The notes beneath the pieces were generated by a model. That model saw only the letters and a program-made list of their open reading frames with translations. It was not told the origin of the DNA and made no database searches. From positions 1 to 64,000 of the forward strand of contig CAJUQM010000010.1 of the NCBI GenBank assembly GCA_910588005.1: DNA of 64,000 nt, given 5' to 3'. Origin of the DNA: an uncultured Oscillibacter sp. (lineage in GTDB: Bacteria > Bacillota > Clostridia > Oscillospirales > Oscillospiraceae). Each line of letters opens with the position of its first letter. Position 1 is the stretch's first letter. Below, in pieces: positions 32,670 to 42,000 of the stretch. The position numbers were made by a program, and so were the translations under genes.

Positions 32670-33493
32670 AGGGATCCCCCCATTCCCACGAGGCCCAGAG
32701 CGGTGATGGCGATGTACCGCAGCAGAATGGATGTCTGCCAGCCGGTGTCGGAAAATGATACATCCATACGGGTCCAGAAGGCAAATATTGACAACCCCAG
32801 AATGCTCCCGGCCAGTGCCAATATGTACACCGCCCGCCAGCGGCGGTCCGCCATCCGGGCTTTTACTAGGGCGAACATTCCGATAATCCCCATGGAAAAC
32901 ATATCCAAAGTCATTGCCAGCCGCAGAGCCTTCACGATTTCGGAGGTCAGCCACTCCCAGACCTTGACCGGTTCATTCAAAAGAATCCAGGCATTCACCC
33001 ATTGAAATGCCATCCCCATCAGCAGAAGGAGCAGAAGCGGCATAACCCCTTTGGGCAGGGTCCGGCACTTATCCTCCCCCTTCCCGCGCCGGAACCAGGC
33101 TAGGGCCAGCGCCATGCCCGTCAGGAGAAGTCCCCCGCGAAAAGGGATAACCTTGTCGCAGAGGCTGATGAACCACCATAGCAAATCCACGCCATATGTG
33201 TGAAAGCGAAAAATCACTATGCCAGACAACTCACTCAGCAGCGGCAGCACTGCCGGAAGCAATATGCAGGCCGCCAGCACGGCGAACACTGTCACCCACC
33301 TCTGGTATGCCTTCGGCTGTACCAGCTGCCGCGCGGCGCTCCAGGGACTGCCAAGGTCCCGCCGCAGCTCCTCCTCGCACCTGGACTCCTGCTCGATGAG
33401 GTCTCGGTAGTCCTCCAGCACCTCCGCCGCCTCCGCCGGCGGCAGACACCACCGGACCGCCCGGGACAGCCTGAAGAGATAATCTCCCCGCAT
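32663..33493 (-). CDS. HAAS/DUF1700-like membrane protein paired with PadR
   Basis: 276-aa protein. The N-terminal ~60 residues (LFRLSRAVRWCLPPAEAAEV, LEDYRDLIEQE, LRRDLGSPWSAARQL) match the HAAS-type signalling helices seen in DUF1700 proteins. A basic linker and about six membrane segments follow (67-93, 105-118, 128-141, 153-166, 197-213, 223-236). ATG at 33493 has AAAGGAG at 8 nt. HAAS proteins pair with PadR regulators and may relay a membrane signal; the signal is unknown. Confidence 0.8.
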   Translation of the reverse strand: MRGDYLFRLSRAVRWCLPPAEAAEVLEDYRDLIEQESRCEEELRRDLGSPWSAARQLVQPKAYQRWVTVFAVLAACILLPAVLPLLSELSGIVIFRFHTYGVDLLWWFISLCDKVIPFRGGLLLTGMALALAWFRRGKGEDKCRTLPKGVMPLLLLLLMGMAFQWVNAWILLNEPVKVWEWLTSEIVKALRLAMTLDMFSMGIIGMFALVKARMADRRWRAVYILALAGSILGLSIFAFWTRMDVSFSDTGWQTSILLRYIAITALGLVGMGGSLC

Positions 33494-33513
33494 GAAAACC
33501 GCTCCTTTCCACA

Positions 33514-33534
33514 CTACTGTAAAATTCTCAGTAG
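33514..33534. promoter_or_regulatory. Inverted repeat in the HAAS-PadR leader, possible operator
   Basis: CTACTG (33514-33519) and CAGTAG (33529-33534) separated by 9 nt, placed just downstream of the predicted minus-strand start (~33539). A further CTACTG lies at 33580-33585. It is a candidate PadR operator, though not the usual ATGT/ACAT type. Confidence 0.45.
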
Positions 33535-33545
33535 CTATTGAGGAT

Positions 33546-33574
33546 ACTATACAGCCGCCGGCCAAAAATGTCAA
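33546..33574 (-). promoter_or_regulatory. Sigma-A promoter of the HAAS-PadR operon
   Basis: On the minus strand TTGACA (33574-33569) and TATAGT (33551-33546) with a 17-nt spacer, ~53 nt before the ATG at 33493. Confidence 0.8.
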
Positions 33575-33619
33575 GAGATCTACTGATAAAAAAACAATAG
33601 TTTTCAACCATCAATTCCC

Positions 33620-33648
33620 TTGACTTTTCCGCGCGCTTCCGCTATGAT
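33620..33648 (+). promoter_or_regulatory. Sigma-A promoter of the polyamine transport operon
   Basis: TTGACT (33620-33625) and TATGAT (33643-33648) with a 17-nt spacer. It leaves a leader of about 125 nt before the potA ATG at 33782. Confidence 0.75.
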
Positions 33649-33710
33649 GCAGATATTGCTGAATTTCGACGAGAAAGGTTCCCCCTCAACAGAGAAAAGA
33701 GGCGTGATCA

Positions 33711-33797
33711 ATGTTGTCAACGCCGCCGGGCGGTTCCCGGAGGTGCTGTCATAAAATTACTATTGAAATGGGGGAGGATACATGTCCAAAGAGTTGA
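33711..33797 (+). other. Possible leader ORF overlapping the potA start
   Basis: A 28-codon frame from ATG 33711 (weak AGAGG upstream) contains a Pro-Pro-Gly-Gly stretch (codons 5-8) followed by Ser-Arg-Arg-Cys-Cys. It ends at TGA 33795-33797, 14 nt inside potA. Translation across the potA start would compete with or couple to potA. There is no independent support for translation. Confidence 0.25.
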
Positions 33798-34960
33798 TTC
33801 GCCTGCGGAATGTCAGCATGGCGTTTGACGATGAACTTGTATTAAACAACATCAATCTTTACATCAATGATAAGGAATTCCTCACACTGCTTGGACCCAG
33901 TGGGTGCGGCAAGACCACCACACTGCGGATGATCGGCGGCTTCGCGACACCTACGTCGGGAGACGTCCTCTTTGACGGTGTGAGGATCAATGACGTTCCG
34001 CCCCACCAGCGGCAGATCAACACCGTGTTCCAGAAGTACGCGCTGTTCCCGCACCTGAACGTGTTTGAGAACATCGCCTTCGGCCTCCGGATGCAGCGCC
34101 GTCCGGACCCCGCCGACCCGCGGAAAAAGACGAAGATCCCCGAGGAGGAGATCCGGGAGCGGGTGATGGAGATGCTGGAGATCATCAGCCTGAAGGGTTT
34201 TGAAAACCGCAGGCCCGACGCTCTCTCCGGCGGCCAGCAGCAGCGGGTGGCCATTGCCCGGGCACTGGTGAACAAGCCCAAGGTGCTGCTTCTGGACGAG
34301 CCTCTGGGCGCTCTGGACCTGAAGCTGCGCAAGGATATGCAGATCGAACTCAAACGGATCCAGCAGCAGGTGGGCATCACGTTTATATATGTCACCCATG
34401 ACCAGGAGGAGGCCCTGACCATGTCGGATACCATCGTGGTCATGGACAAGGGGTCCATCCAACAGATCGGCACTCCCGAGGATATCTATAATGAACCCAA
34501 GAATGCCTTTGTGGCGGACTTTATTGGTGAATCCAACATTATTGACGGCATTATGGTCCAGGACAAGCTTGTTCAGATGTACGGCCGCCAGTTTCCCTGC
34601 TTAGACAGCGGTTTTGCCGGAAACGAGCCGGTAGACGTCGTCATCCGTCCAGAGGATATTGACATTGTCCCCTTGGAACAGGGACAGCTGACGGGCACCG
34701 TCACCAGCGTCACCTTCAAGGGAATGCAATATGACATCATCGTAGACTTCAAGGGCTTCAAATGGCTGATTCAGACCACGGACCACAGCCCCGAGGGCAC
34801 CCGCATCGGCATTAAAATCGATCCCGACGGTATCCATGTTATGAAAAAGAGCCAGTATTCCGGCATGTTTGGCGATTATTCCTCCTTCTCCGATGAGTAC
34901 GATGAATTGGACGACGCCGGTTTGACTTCGGACGAGGAGGAGAGCGGGGATGAAGAATAA
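33782..34960 (+). CDS. potA: Polyamine ABC transporter ATP-binding protein
   Basis: 392-aa ATPase that drives spermidine/putrescine import. The Walker A is LLGPSGCGKTTTLRMIGGF (about 36-54), Q-loop TVFQKYALFPHLNV, signature LSGGQQQRVAIARALVNKPK (about 148-167), Walker B VLLLDEPLGALDLKLRKDM and H-loop VTHDQEEALTMSD. A C-terminal TOBE-like domain includes VDVVIRPEDIDIVPLEQGQL. The extreme C-terminus (about 360-392) is very acidic and longer than usual. GGGGGAGG precedes the ATG. The stop overlaps the potB start by 11 nt. Confidence 0.95.
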   Translation: MSKELIRLRNVSMAFDDELVLNNINLYINDKEFLTLLGPSGCGKTTTLRMIGGFATPTSGDVLFDGVRINDVPPHQRQINTVFQKYALFPHLNVFENIAFGLRMQRRPDPADPRKKTKIPEEEIRERVMEMLEIISLKGFENRRPDALSGGQQQRVAIARALVNKPKVLLLDEPLGALDLKLRKDMQIELKRIQQQVGITFIYVTHDQEEALTMSDTIVVMDKGSIQQIGTPEDIYNEPKNAFVADFIGESNIIDGIMVQDKLVQMYGRQFPCLDSGFAGNEPVDVVIRPEDIDIVPLEQGQLTGTVTSVTFKGMQYDIIVDFKGFKWLIQTTDHSPEGTRIGIKIDPDGIHVMKKSQYSGMFGDYSSFSDEYDELDDAGLTSDEEESGDEE

Positions 34961-35804
34961 GCTCTCCCGTCTGGCCGTCCCCTACATCGTCTGGATGGCC
35001 CTGTTTGTTGTGGCTCCCATTGTGCTTGTGGTGGTCTATGCTTTTTCCAACGGCGACAGCGGCTTCACTATGGAGAACTTCTCCCGCATGGAAACCTATG
35101 CCGTGGTATTCGGCCGTTCTTTTAAACTGGCCTTTATCGCCACTTTTGTCTGCCTGCTCATCGGCTATCCGGTGAGCTATATGATCAGCAAAGAAGGCGA
35201 AAAATTTCAACGGGTGGCCATGGTCCTCATCATGCTGCCTATGTGGATCAACTTTCTGCTGCGGACATACTCCTGGATGTCCATTTTGGAAAATAACGGG
35301 CTTTTAAATCAACTCTTCCAGAGGACTGGTTTGATCAGCCTATATAACAGCCTCTTTGGGACGAATTTGGAATACTTCCCCATGATGAATACCCAGGGAG
35401 CGGTGGTACTGGGCATGGTGTACAATTACCTGCCCTTCATGATTCTTCCCATTTACTCCGTTATCGTTAAGCTGGACGGCTCTCTCATCGAGGCCGCCCG
35501 AGACCTGGGTGCCAACAGCCTTCACGTCTTCCGGCGTGTCATTTTGCCCTTGAGCCTGCCAGGTGTCCTCTCCGGCATCACCATGGTCTTTGTGCCCTCG
35601 GTGTCTACCTTCGCCATCAGCAAAATGCTGGGCGGCGGCACGGAGCTGCTGCTGGGGGACCTCATTGAACAGCAATTCCTGGGCGGGGCCTACAATCCCC
35701 AGCTGGGAGCCGCTATCTCCCTTGTGATGATGGTCATTGTTGTCGTCTGCATGGTGGTCATGAACCGCTTCGGTGAGGGCGAGGAACAGGCGGTGATGCT
35801 ATGA
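34950..35804 (+). CDS. potB: Polyamine ABC transporter permease PotB
   Basis: 284-aa inner permease with about six membrane segments beginning MKNKLSRLAVPYIVWMALFV. The EAA loop that contacts PotA reads LIEAARDLGANSLHVFRRVI (about 182-201) and continues LPLSLPGVLSGITM. It is coupled to potA (overlap of 11 nt) and overlaps the fused potCD gene by 4 nt (ATGA). Substrate assigned from family similarity and operon composition. Confidence 0.95.
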   Translation: MKNKLSRLAVPYIVWMALFVVAPIVLVVVYAFSNGDSGFTMENFSRMETYAVVFGRSFKLAFIATFVCLLIGYPVSYMISKEGEKFQRVAMVLIMLPMWINFLLRTYSWMSILENNGLLNQLFQRTGLISLYNSLFGTNLEYFPMMNTQGAVVLGMVYNYLPFMILPIYSVIVKLDGSLIEAARDLGANSLHVFRRVILPLSLPGVLSGITMVFVPSVSTFAISKMLGGGTELLLGDLIEQQFLGGAYNPQLGAAISLVMMVIVVVCMVVMNRFGEGEEQAVML

Positions 35805-37813
35805 GAGCCAAAGCACATATCCAGGGCAGGGCATCCAGCCGCGTCCTTATGGCTCTGGTTTTCCTATTCCTCTACGCGCCGATCCTGCTCCTGATCGTCT
35901 TCTCCTTCAACAAGGGCAACAGCAATATCGTCTGGACAGGCTTTTCCTTAGACTGGTACAAGTCTCTGTTTCAAAACCGGCTCATCATGCGAAGCGTGTA
36001 CACCACGCTTCTGGTCTCCCTATTGGCCACGGTTATTGCCACGTTTGCCGGCACATTTGCTGCCATTGGCTTTTATAACCTCCGCCGCAGGCAGCGGACT
36101 GTTCTGAACACGGTAAACAATATCCCCATGATGAATGCGGACATCGTCACCGGTGTGGCCATGTGCCTGTCTTTTGTGGCCTTTTTCTCCTTCTGGAGTC
36201 GCTTTGCCGTCTGGTTCAACGGTCTTCAGAATATGATTACTCTGCCCTCCCGTCTGACCCTGGGATTTGGCACGCTTCTGATTGCCCATATCACTTTTAA
36301 TATTCCGTATGTCATCCTGTCGGTCAGTCCAAAGCTGCGGCAGATGGACAAAAATCTGGTGGACGCGGCCCAGGACCTGGGCTGCACCTGGATGCAGGCC
36401 TTTTGGAAAGTAATTCTGCCGGAGATCAAGCCCGGCATTGCCTCCGGCGCACTGACCGCCTTTACCATGAGCGTGGATGACTTTATCATCAGCTACTTCA
36501 CCGCCGGTTCCTCTTCCTCTACTCTGGCCATGACCATCTACGGCATGACAAAAAAGCGGGTAACGCCGGAGATCAACGCCATCTCCACATTGCTGTTTAT
36601 AACCGTGCTGCTGCTTCTTGTCATTGTCAACCTCCGCGAGGTCCGTATGGAGCGGATCGGACGGCAGGAGACACCGCGTTCCAGGGTAATCTCCCGGCAA
36701 GTGACTCTCTTTTTTGACTCCCCCAAGGGAAAGTGGTTTCGCCGGGGTGCGGCGGGCATTCTGTCCGTCTCCTTCTTGGCAACGGTGGTTCTTCTCACCA
36801 GCGCCACCAATGCCCAGCCCGTAGTCAACGTATGCAGCTGGGGCGAGTATATCGACGAAGAACTGATTACTCAATTTGAGGAGGAAACAGGTATTCTGGT
36901 AAACTACCAGACTGCGGAGAGCAACGAGACCCTCTACTCCCTGCTGAAAAGCGGCGCTGGAGACTATGACGTCATCGTCCCCTCCGACTATATGATCTCT
37001 CAGCTCATCGAGGAGGATATGCTGGCGGAGCTGGATTATGACAGCATTCCAAACTTCTCCCTGATCGACAGCAGGTTTAAACATATGTCCTATGATCCGG
37101 AAAACCGGTATACGGTTCCCTATGCCTGGGGAACTGTGGGCATCATCTACAACACCGCAATGGTGGATGAGCCTATTACCAGCTGGTCCGTCATGTTTGA
37201 CCCCAAATACGCCGGAAACGTGTTGATGTTCCGCAATTCCCGGGACGCCATAGGCATTGCTCTGTCGTACCTCGGCTATTCCCTGAATACCACCGACGAG
37301 GCAGAACTGCGGGAGGCGTTTCAGCTCCTCAAAGACGCCAAGAACCGGGGGGTATACCAGTCCTTTGTCATGGATGAGATCTTTCAGAAGCTGGAGGGCG
37401 GAAACGCCGCTATCGGCGCATACTACGCCGGAGACTACCTCACCATGCTGGAGAACAATGAGGACTTGGCCTTTGTTGTACCCGAGGAGGGATCCAACTG
37501 GTTCATGGACGCCATGTGTGTGCTGAAAGATGCCCCTCACTTTAACGAGGCCATGGCCTGGATCAATTTTATCGCCTCAACAGAAGCAAATCTGGCCAAT
37601 ATGGACTATCTCTGGTATGCGTCCCCCAATCAGGAGGCATTGGAGGAGTATCCCGCCTATTATGAGGAGCTTTACGAAGAGGAACTGGATCAGGAAACCT
37701 ATGAGATCATTGCCGCGCCCCAGGAGGTCTTGGACCGCTGCGAGGCCTATCTGGTTCTCCCCCCCGATATCCGCACACTGTACAATGACCTCTGGACGGA
37801 ACTTGGTATCTAA
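35801..37813 (+). CDS. potCD: Fused polyamine ABC permease and substrate-binding protein (PotC-PotD)
   Basis: 670-aa fusion. Residues 1 to ~285 are a PotC permease, with six membrane segments and the EAA loop LVDAAQDLGCTWMQAFWKVI (about 187-206). A basic linker leads to a further membrane helix (about 311-328, GAAGILSVSFLATVVLLTSA). From ~336 on a complete PotD/type 2 periplasmic-binding domain follows (VVNVCSWGEYIDEELITQFE, YDVIVPSDYMISQLIEEDML, YTVPYAWGTVGIIYN, GAYYAGDYLTMLEN). The extra helix places the binding domain outside the cell, tethered to the channel. No separate potD is seen nearby. There is no frameshift at the junction. Confidence 0.95.
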   Translation: MRAKAHIQGRASSRVLMALVFLFLYAPILLLIVFSFNKGNSNIVWTGFSLDWYKSLFQNRLIMRSVYTTLLVSLLATVIATFAGTFAAIGFYNLRRRQRTVLNTVNNIPMMNADIVTGVAMCLSFVAFFSFWSRFAVWFNGLQNMITLPSRLTLGFGTLLIAHITFNIPYVILSVSPKLRQMDKNLVDAAQDLGCTWMQAFWKVILPEIKPGIASGALTAFTMSVDDFIISYFTAGSSSSTLAMTIYGMTKKRVTPEINAISTLLFITVLLLLVIVNLREVRMERIGRQETPRSRVISRQVTLFFDSPKGKWFRRGAAGILSVSFLATVVLLTSATNAQPVVNVCSWGEYIDEELITQFEEETGILVNYQTAESNETLYSLLKSGAGDYDVIVPSDYMISQLIEEDMLAELDYDSIPNFSLIDSRFKHMSYDPENRYTVPYAWGTVGIIYNTAMVDEPITSWSVMFDPKYAGNVLMFRNSRDAIGIALSYLGYSLNTTDEAELREAFQLLKDAKNRGVYQSFVMDEIFQKLEGGNAAIGAYYAGDYLTMLENNEDLAFVVPEEGSNWFMDAMCVLKDAPHFNEAMAWINFIASTEANLANMDYLWYASPNQEALEEYPAYYEELYEEELDQETYEIIAAPQEVLDRCEAYLVLPPDIRTLYNDLWTELGI

Positions 37814-37819
37814 CCGGGA

Positions 37820-37848
37820 AAGGGGCGGACACACGGGTCCGTCCCCTT
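37820..37848 (+). terminator. Imperfect hairpin after potCD
   Basis: AAGGGGCGGAC (37820-37830) pairs with GTCCGTCCCCTT (37837-37848) with one bulged base, directly after the potCD stop and before the thioesterase gene. With no T-tract it may be a partial terminator or an mRNA 3'-end stabiliser. Confidence 0.45.
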
Positions 37849-37880
37849 CCCTGCCACTTTAAATTCAGGAGGAACCTCTT

Positions 37881-38276
37881 ATGATTTTAATCGGAACAAA
37901 ATGTCAGCTGGAACAGACCGTTACCCAAGAGCTGACGGCCGCCGCTGTGGGTTCCGGCGCCCTGCCGGTGTTCGGCACGCCCTTTATGGCCGCTATGATG
38001 GAAAACGCCGCCCTGACAGCCCTCCAAAACTTTTTGGAGGAAGACCAGGGTAGCGTAGGAACCCATCTGGATATCCATCATGACGCCCCTACCCCTATCG
38101 GTATGAAAGTCTGGGCTGAGGCGGAGATCACCGGTGTGTCAGAAAATGGGAAGATGGTGGACTTCAAGGTCTCCGCATGGGATGAGAGAGGTCCGGTGGG
38201 CGGAGGCGTCCACACCCGAGCCGTCATCAACAGCCGGCGTTTTTTGGACAAGTGCAATAAAAAGCTGGAAGCTTAA
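37881..38276 (+). CDS. FlK-like hotdog thioesterase
   Basis: 131-aa single hotdog-fold protein of the fluoroacetyl-CoA thioesterase-like family. The catalytic residues of FlK appear conserved with the same spacing: Thr33 (FGTPFM), Glu41 (MMENAA) and His67 (GTHLDIHHDAPTPIGM). FlK-type proteins hydrolyse small acyl-CoA thioesters; the natural substrate here is unknown. AGGAGG precedes the ATG. It lies 68 nt after potCD, separated by a hairpin, so it may be read through from the transporter operon or expressed separately. Confidence 0.88.
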   Translation: MILIGTKCQLEQTVTQELTAAAVGSGALPVFGTPFMAAMMENAALTALQNFLEEDQGSVGTHLDIHHDAPTPIGMKVWAEAEITGVSENGKMVDFKVSAWDERGPVGGGVHTRAVINSRRFLDKCNKKLEA

Positions 38277-38282
38277 CCTGTA

Positions 38283-38323
38283 AAAAATAATTCCCCGGAG
38301 AAGATCTCCGGGGAATTATTTTT
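38283..38323. terminator. Strong bidirectional terminator
   Basis: A 19-bp perfect stem with arms AAAAATAATTCCCCGGAGA (38283-38301) and its complement (38305-38323) with loop AGA. It serves the convergent thioesterase and ferritin genes. Confidence 0.9.
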
Positions 38324-38347
38324 CTTAATGTAGGCGCTTCTAGTTTT

Positions 38348-38860
38348 TTACAGGGTCAGGGACGGCGCGCTGTATACCCGGCCGGACAATTCGCTGTTCA
38401 GCATGTACAGCCCCTTGGGGTCGGAACCAAACAGTTCCATCTTGGAGATCAAATCGCTGGCGTTGGTCTCTTCCTCTCCCTGCTCCTTCACAAACCAATC
38501 CAAGAACTGCATGGTCCGGAAATCCTTCACCTCATGGGCTGCGGCATAGATATTGTTGATGAGATCAGTGACATACATCTCATGCTCCAGACCGGCCTTC
38601 AGCACGGTCATATCACTGTCCAGCACCTTGTCCGGTTTGGTAATAGTTCCCAAAGTCACTTTTGCGCAGTTATTGTGGAGGTACTGGTAAAACAGCATCG
38701 CGTGATCACGCTCTTCCTGAGCCTGGATCTTGTACCAGTTGGCAAAACCATCCAACCCCCGCGCCTCAAAATAGTTGGAGAAGTCCAGATAGAGATAGGC
38801 GGAGTAGAACTCCTTATTGACCTGGTCATTCAGCAGCGCGGCAACTTTTTCATTCAGCAT
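38348..38860 (-). CDS. ftnA: Ferritin
   Basis: 170-aa bacterial non-haem ferritin that oxidises and stores iron in a 24-mer shell. The ferroxidase ligands fit NKEFYSAYLYLDFSNYFEAR (about 15-34), QAQEERDHAMLFYQYL (about 46-61, ExxH) and the later EQGEEETNASDLISK. ATG at 38860 with GAAAGGAG upstream. It is monocistronic. Region 38861-39049 shows a TACAAT-like -10 but no other gene. Confidence 0.95.
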   Translation of the reverse strand: MLNEKVAALLNDQVNKEFYSAYLYLDFSNYFEARGLDGFANWYKIQAQEERDHAMLFYQYLHNNCAKVTLGTITKPDKVLDSDMTVLKAGLEHEMYVTDLINNIYAAAHEVKDFRTMQFLDWFVKEQGEEETNASDLISKMELFGSDPKGLYMLNSELSGRVYSAPSLTL

Positions 38861-39049
38861 GACACCTGCTCCTTTCTAATTTTTCAAAGTGATTGTACTC
38901 CAGTCCCTGGAAAAAATCTATTGTAAAAGTCACTAAAATTGCGATGATTTTGGCGGCGCACACAGCCGGTGAGGCAGTCTCCCGCCCACAGGTTCCGCCG
39001 GCCAGGAGGCGCGCAGGCCTTTAACAGCGTTAAAAGCGGCAAAGCCCCC

Positions 39050-42000
39050 TTAGAATAAAGTCATCTGGCTGGTCTCCGCCATACCGGCAAAGGCTCCCAA
39101 AGCTTTCAGCTGCTCAATATGGGTTTTAGAGAGCTTATTGCAGCACATAGCGAACTCCTCAATAGAAATAAACTCCTTCCCCGCCCGTTTCTCTACCGTA
39201 TCTACCGCCGCCGCATCGCCCAAGCCGTGGACGGAGACAAACGGCGGCAGCAATCCGCCGTCTACAATCTTAAATCTGGTGGCATCAGACTGATAGATAT
39301 CGATCGTCTCAAAATGGTAGCCCCGGAGATAGAACTCATAACAGACCTCCAGGGTCGTCATCAAGTTCTGTTCCACGGCGGTGGCGTCCTTATTGTTCTC
39401 AATTTCCCGGATCTTCCGCTTTACCGCGTCCTTTCCGGCGCAGCAATACTCCGCGTCAAACGCCTTTGCCCGGACGGAGAAAAACGTGGCATAAAAAGCC
39501 AGAGGCTCATGAACCTTGTACCAGGCAATCCGGAAGGCCATCATAACATAGGCCACCGCATGGGCTTTCGGAAACAGATATCCGATCTTTGCCAAAGAAT
39601 CGATATACCACGCCGGCACGCCGTGCTCCTCCATGGCCTCTACCCACCCCGGCTCAAAACCGCCCTTTTTCACCTTGCCCTTTCGAACCGACTCCATAAT
39701 CTTGAAGCTCATTTTGGGGTCCAGCCCTTTAGAGATCAGGTAGAGCATAATGTCGTCCCGGCAGCCCACGGTCTCCAGAACGGAAGCCGTTCCGCCTACA
39801 ATTAGATCCCGGGCATTGCCCAGCCACACGTCCGTACCGTGGGAAAAGCCGGAGAGCCGCACCAGCGTATTAAAATCTTTCGGATGGGTGTCCATCAGCA
39901 TCTGCCGGGTAAAGCGGGTGTTGAACTCCGGGATCGCCACGGCTCCGGTGGGACCCAGGATCTCGTCGTTCTCATACCCCAGCACCTTGCTGGAGGTAAA
40001 GATCGACATCGTATCCGGATCATCCAGAGGAATCTTTTGAGGGTCTACCCCTGTGAGGTCTTGCATCATACGGACCATGGTCGGATCATCGTGGCCCAGC
40101 ATATCCAGTTTGAGGAGATTCGCCTCCATAGAGTGATATTCAAAATGGGTGGTGATGGTATCGGAGTCATCGGCATCCGCCGGATGCTGAACGGGGCAGA
40201 AATCCTCCATATCCTTGTCATCTGGGACTACCACAAGACCGCCGGGATGCTGTCCAGTGGTGCGCCGGGTACCCACACAGCCCAGCGTCAGGCGGTTCTC
40301 CTCCGCCCGGCCGGCCGTCATGCTGTTTTCCTCTAAATATTTTTTCACAAAGCCGTAGGCGGTCTTCTCCGCCAGGGTGCCGATGGTACCCGCCCGAAAG
40401 ACCTGCGTCTCACCGAACATCTCGATCGCATGGCGGTGTGCCCGGGCCTGATATTCGCCGGAGAAGTTCAAATCAATATCCGGCACTTTACCGCCGCCAA
40501 AACCCAAAAAGGTCTCGAAGGGAATATCGAATCCATCCTTTTCATACTGAGCGCCGCATACCGGACAGGTCTTATCCGGCAGATCCGCACCGCAGCCATA
40601 GGAGCCGTCGGTGATAAATTCACTGTTTTTGCACTTGGGGCAGCGGTAATGCGGCGGCAGGGAGTTGACCTCCGTGATGCCGGACATATACGCCGCCAGG
40701 GAAGAACCCACGGAGCCGCGGGAACCCACCAGATAGCCGTTCTCCAGCGACCGCTGGACCAGCTTCTGTGCGGACATATACACCACATCATATTTGCCCA
40801 AAATACCGCCCAGCTCGATCTCCAGCCGGTCCACGATGAGCTTTGGAGGTTCCTCGCCATACAGCCGGTGAACCTTCTCCCACACCAGGCGGTTCAAATC
40901 CTCTTCGGAGTTCTCAAGCCTTGGGGGAAACAGCTCCTTGGGCAGCAGTTCGAAAGTTTCGATCTGATCCGCAATGAGACGGGTATTGGCTACCACCACC
41001 TCATAGGCCTTCTCCTCTCCCAGATAGGAAAACTCCTCCAGCATCTCGCTGGTGGTCTTGAAATAGATGGGGAGGGATTCGTTGGCATCTGGAAACTTTT
41101 TAGAGGCCAGCAGAATATGGCGGTATACCTCGTCCTCCGGGTCTAAAAAATGGACGTCTCCCGTGGCGCAGACCGGCTTCCCCATCTCCTCGCCAAGACG
41201 GACGATGGTGCGGTTGAACTCCCGCAGGTCCTCCTCCGACCGGGCATCGCCGTTGCGGAGCATAAAACGGTTATTACACAGGGGCTGAATCTCCAAATAG
41301 TCATAAAAATCCGTTATGCGTTTCAGCTCATCCCAGTCTTTGTGGTCCACCACGGCCTTGAACAATTCCCCCGCCTCGCAGGCGGAACCCACAATAATTC
41401 CCTCCCGGTGCTCCTTCAACAAGCTCTTGGGAATAATGGGAACCCGCTTGAAATGCTTCAGATTGGAGGCGGAAATCATCTGATAGAGGTTTTTCAACCC
41501 CACTTTATTCCGGGCCAACAGAATAATATGCTTGGGAAAGCGGTTGCTTTTTCCGCCCAAGGGCCGCAGTTTCTCCATCTCCTGGTTTACCGCCTGGAGG
41601 GTGTGGATCCCCTTTTCATGGAGCATCTTCCAAAAGGGAATCAGCATATAGCCCACAGTAGCCGCGTCATCGCTGGCCCGGTGGTGATTGAAGGCAGGCA
41701 GATCCAGATGCTCCGCCACAATATCCAGCTTGTACTTCCCCAGCCCCGGCAGAAGATTCTGGGCCAGAATCAGCGAATCGATGTACGTGGGGTGAAACTC
41801 CAATCCGGCCTTTTTGCATCCCGCCCTGATAAATCCGATGTCGAACTCCGCATTGTGGGCCGCCAGGGGGCGGCCATTCACAAATTTCAAAAAATCAGCC
41901 AAGGCCTCTTTGGGTGCGGGCGCATCCTTCAGCATCTCGTCAGTAATGCCTGTCAGCCCGATGATCTCCGGCGTCAGGCGGCGGCCCGGGTTGACGAAGG

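Noticed and set aside
36020..37540. A 506-codon open frame opposite potCD
   Set aside because: It is the GC-driven antisense shadow of a well-supported gene; no ribosome binding site and no protein-like pattern.
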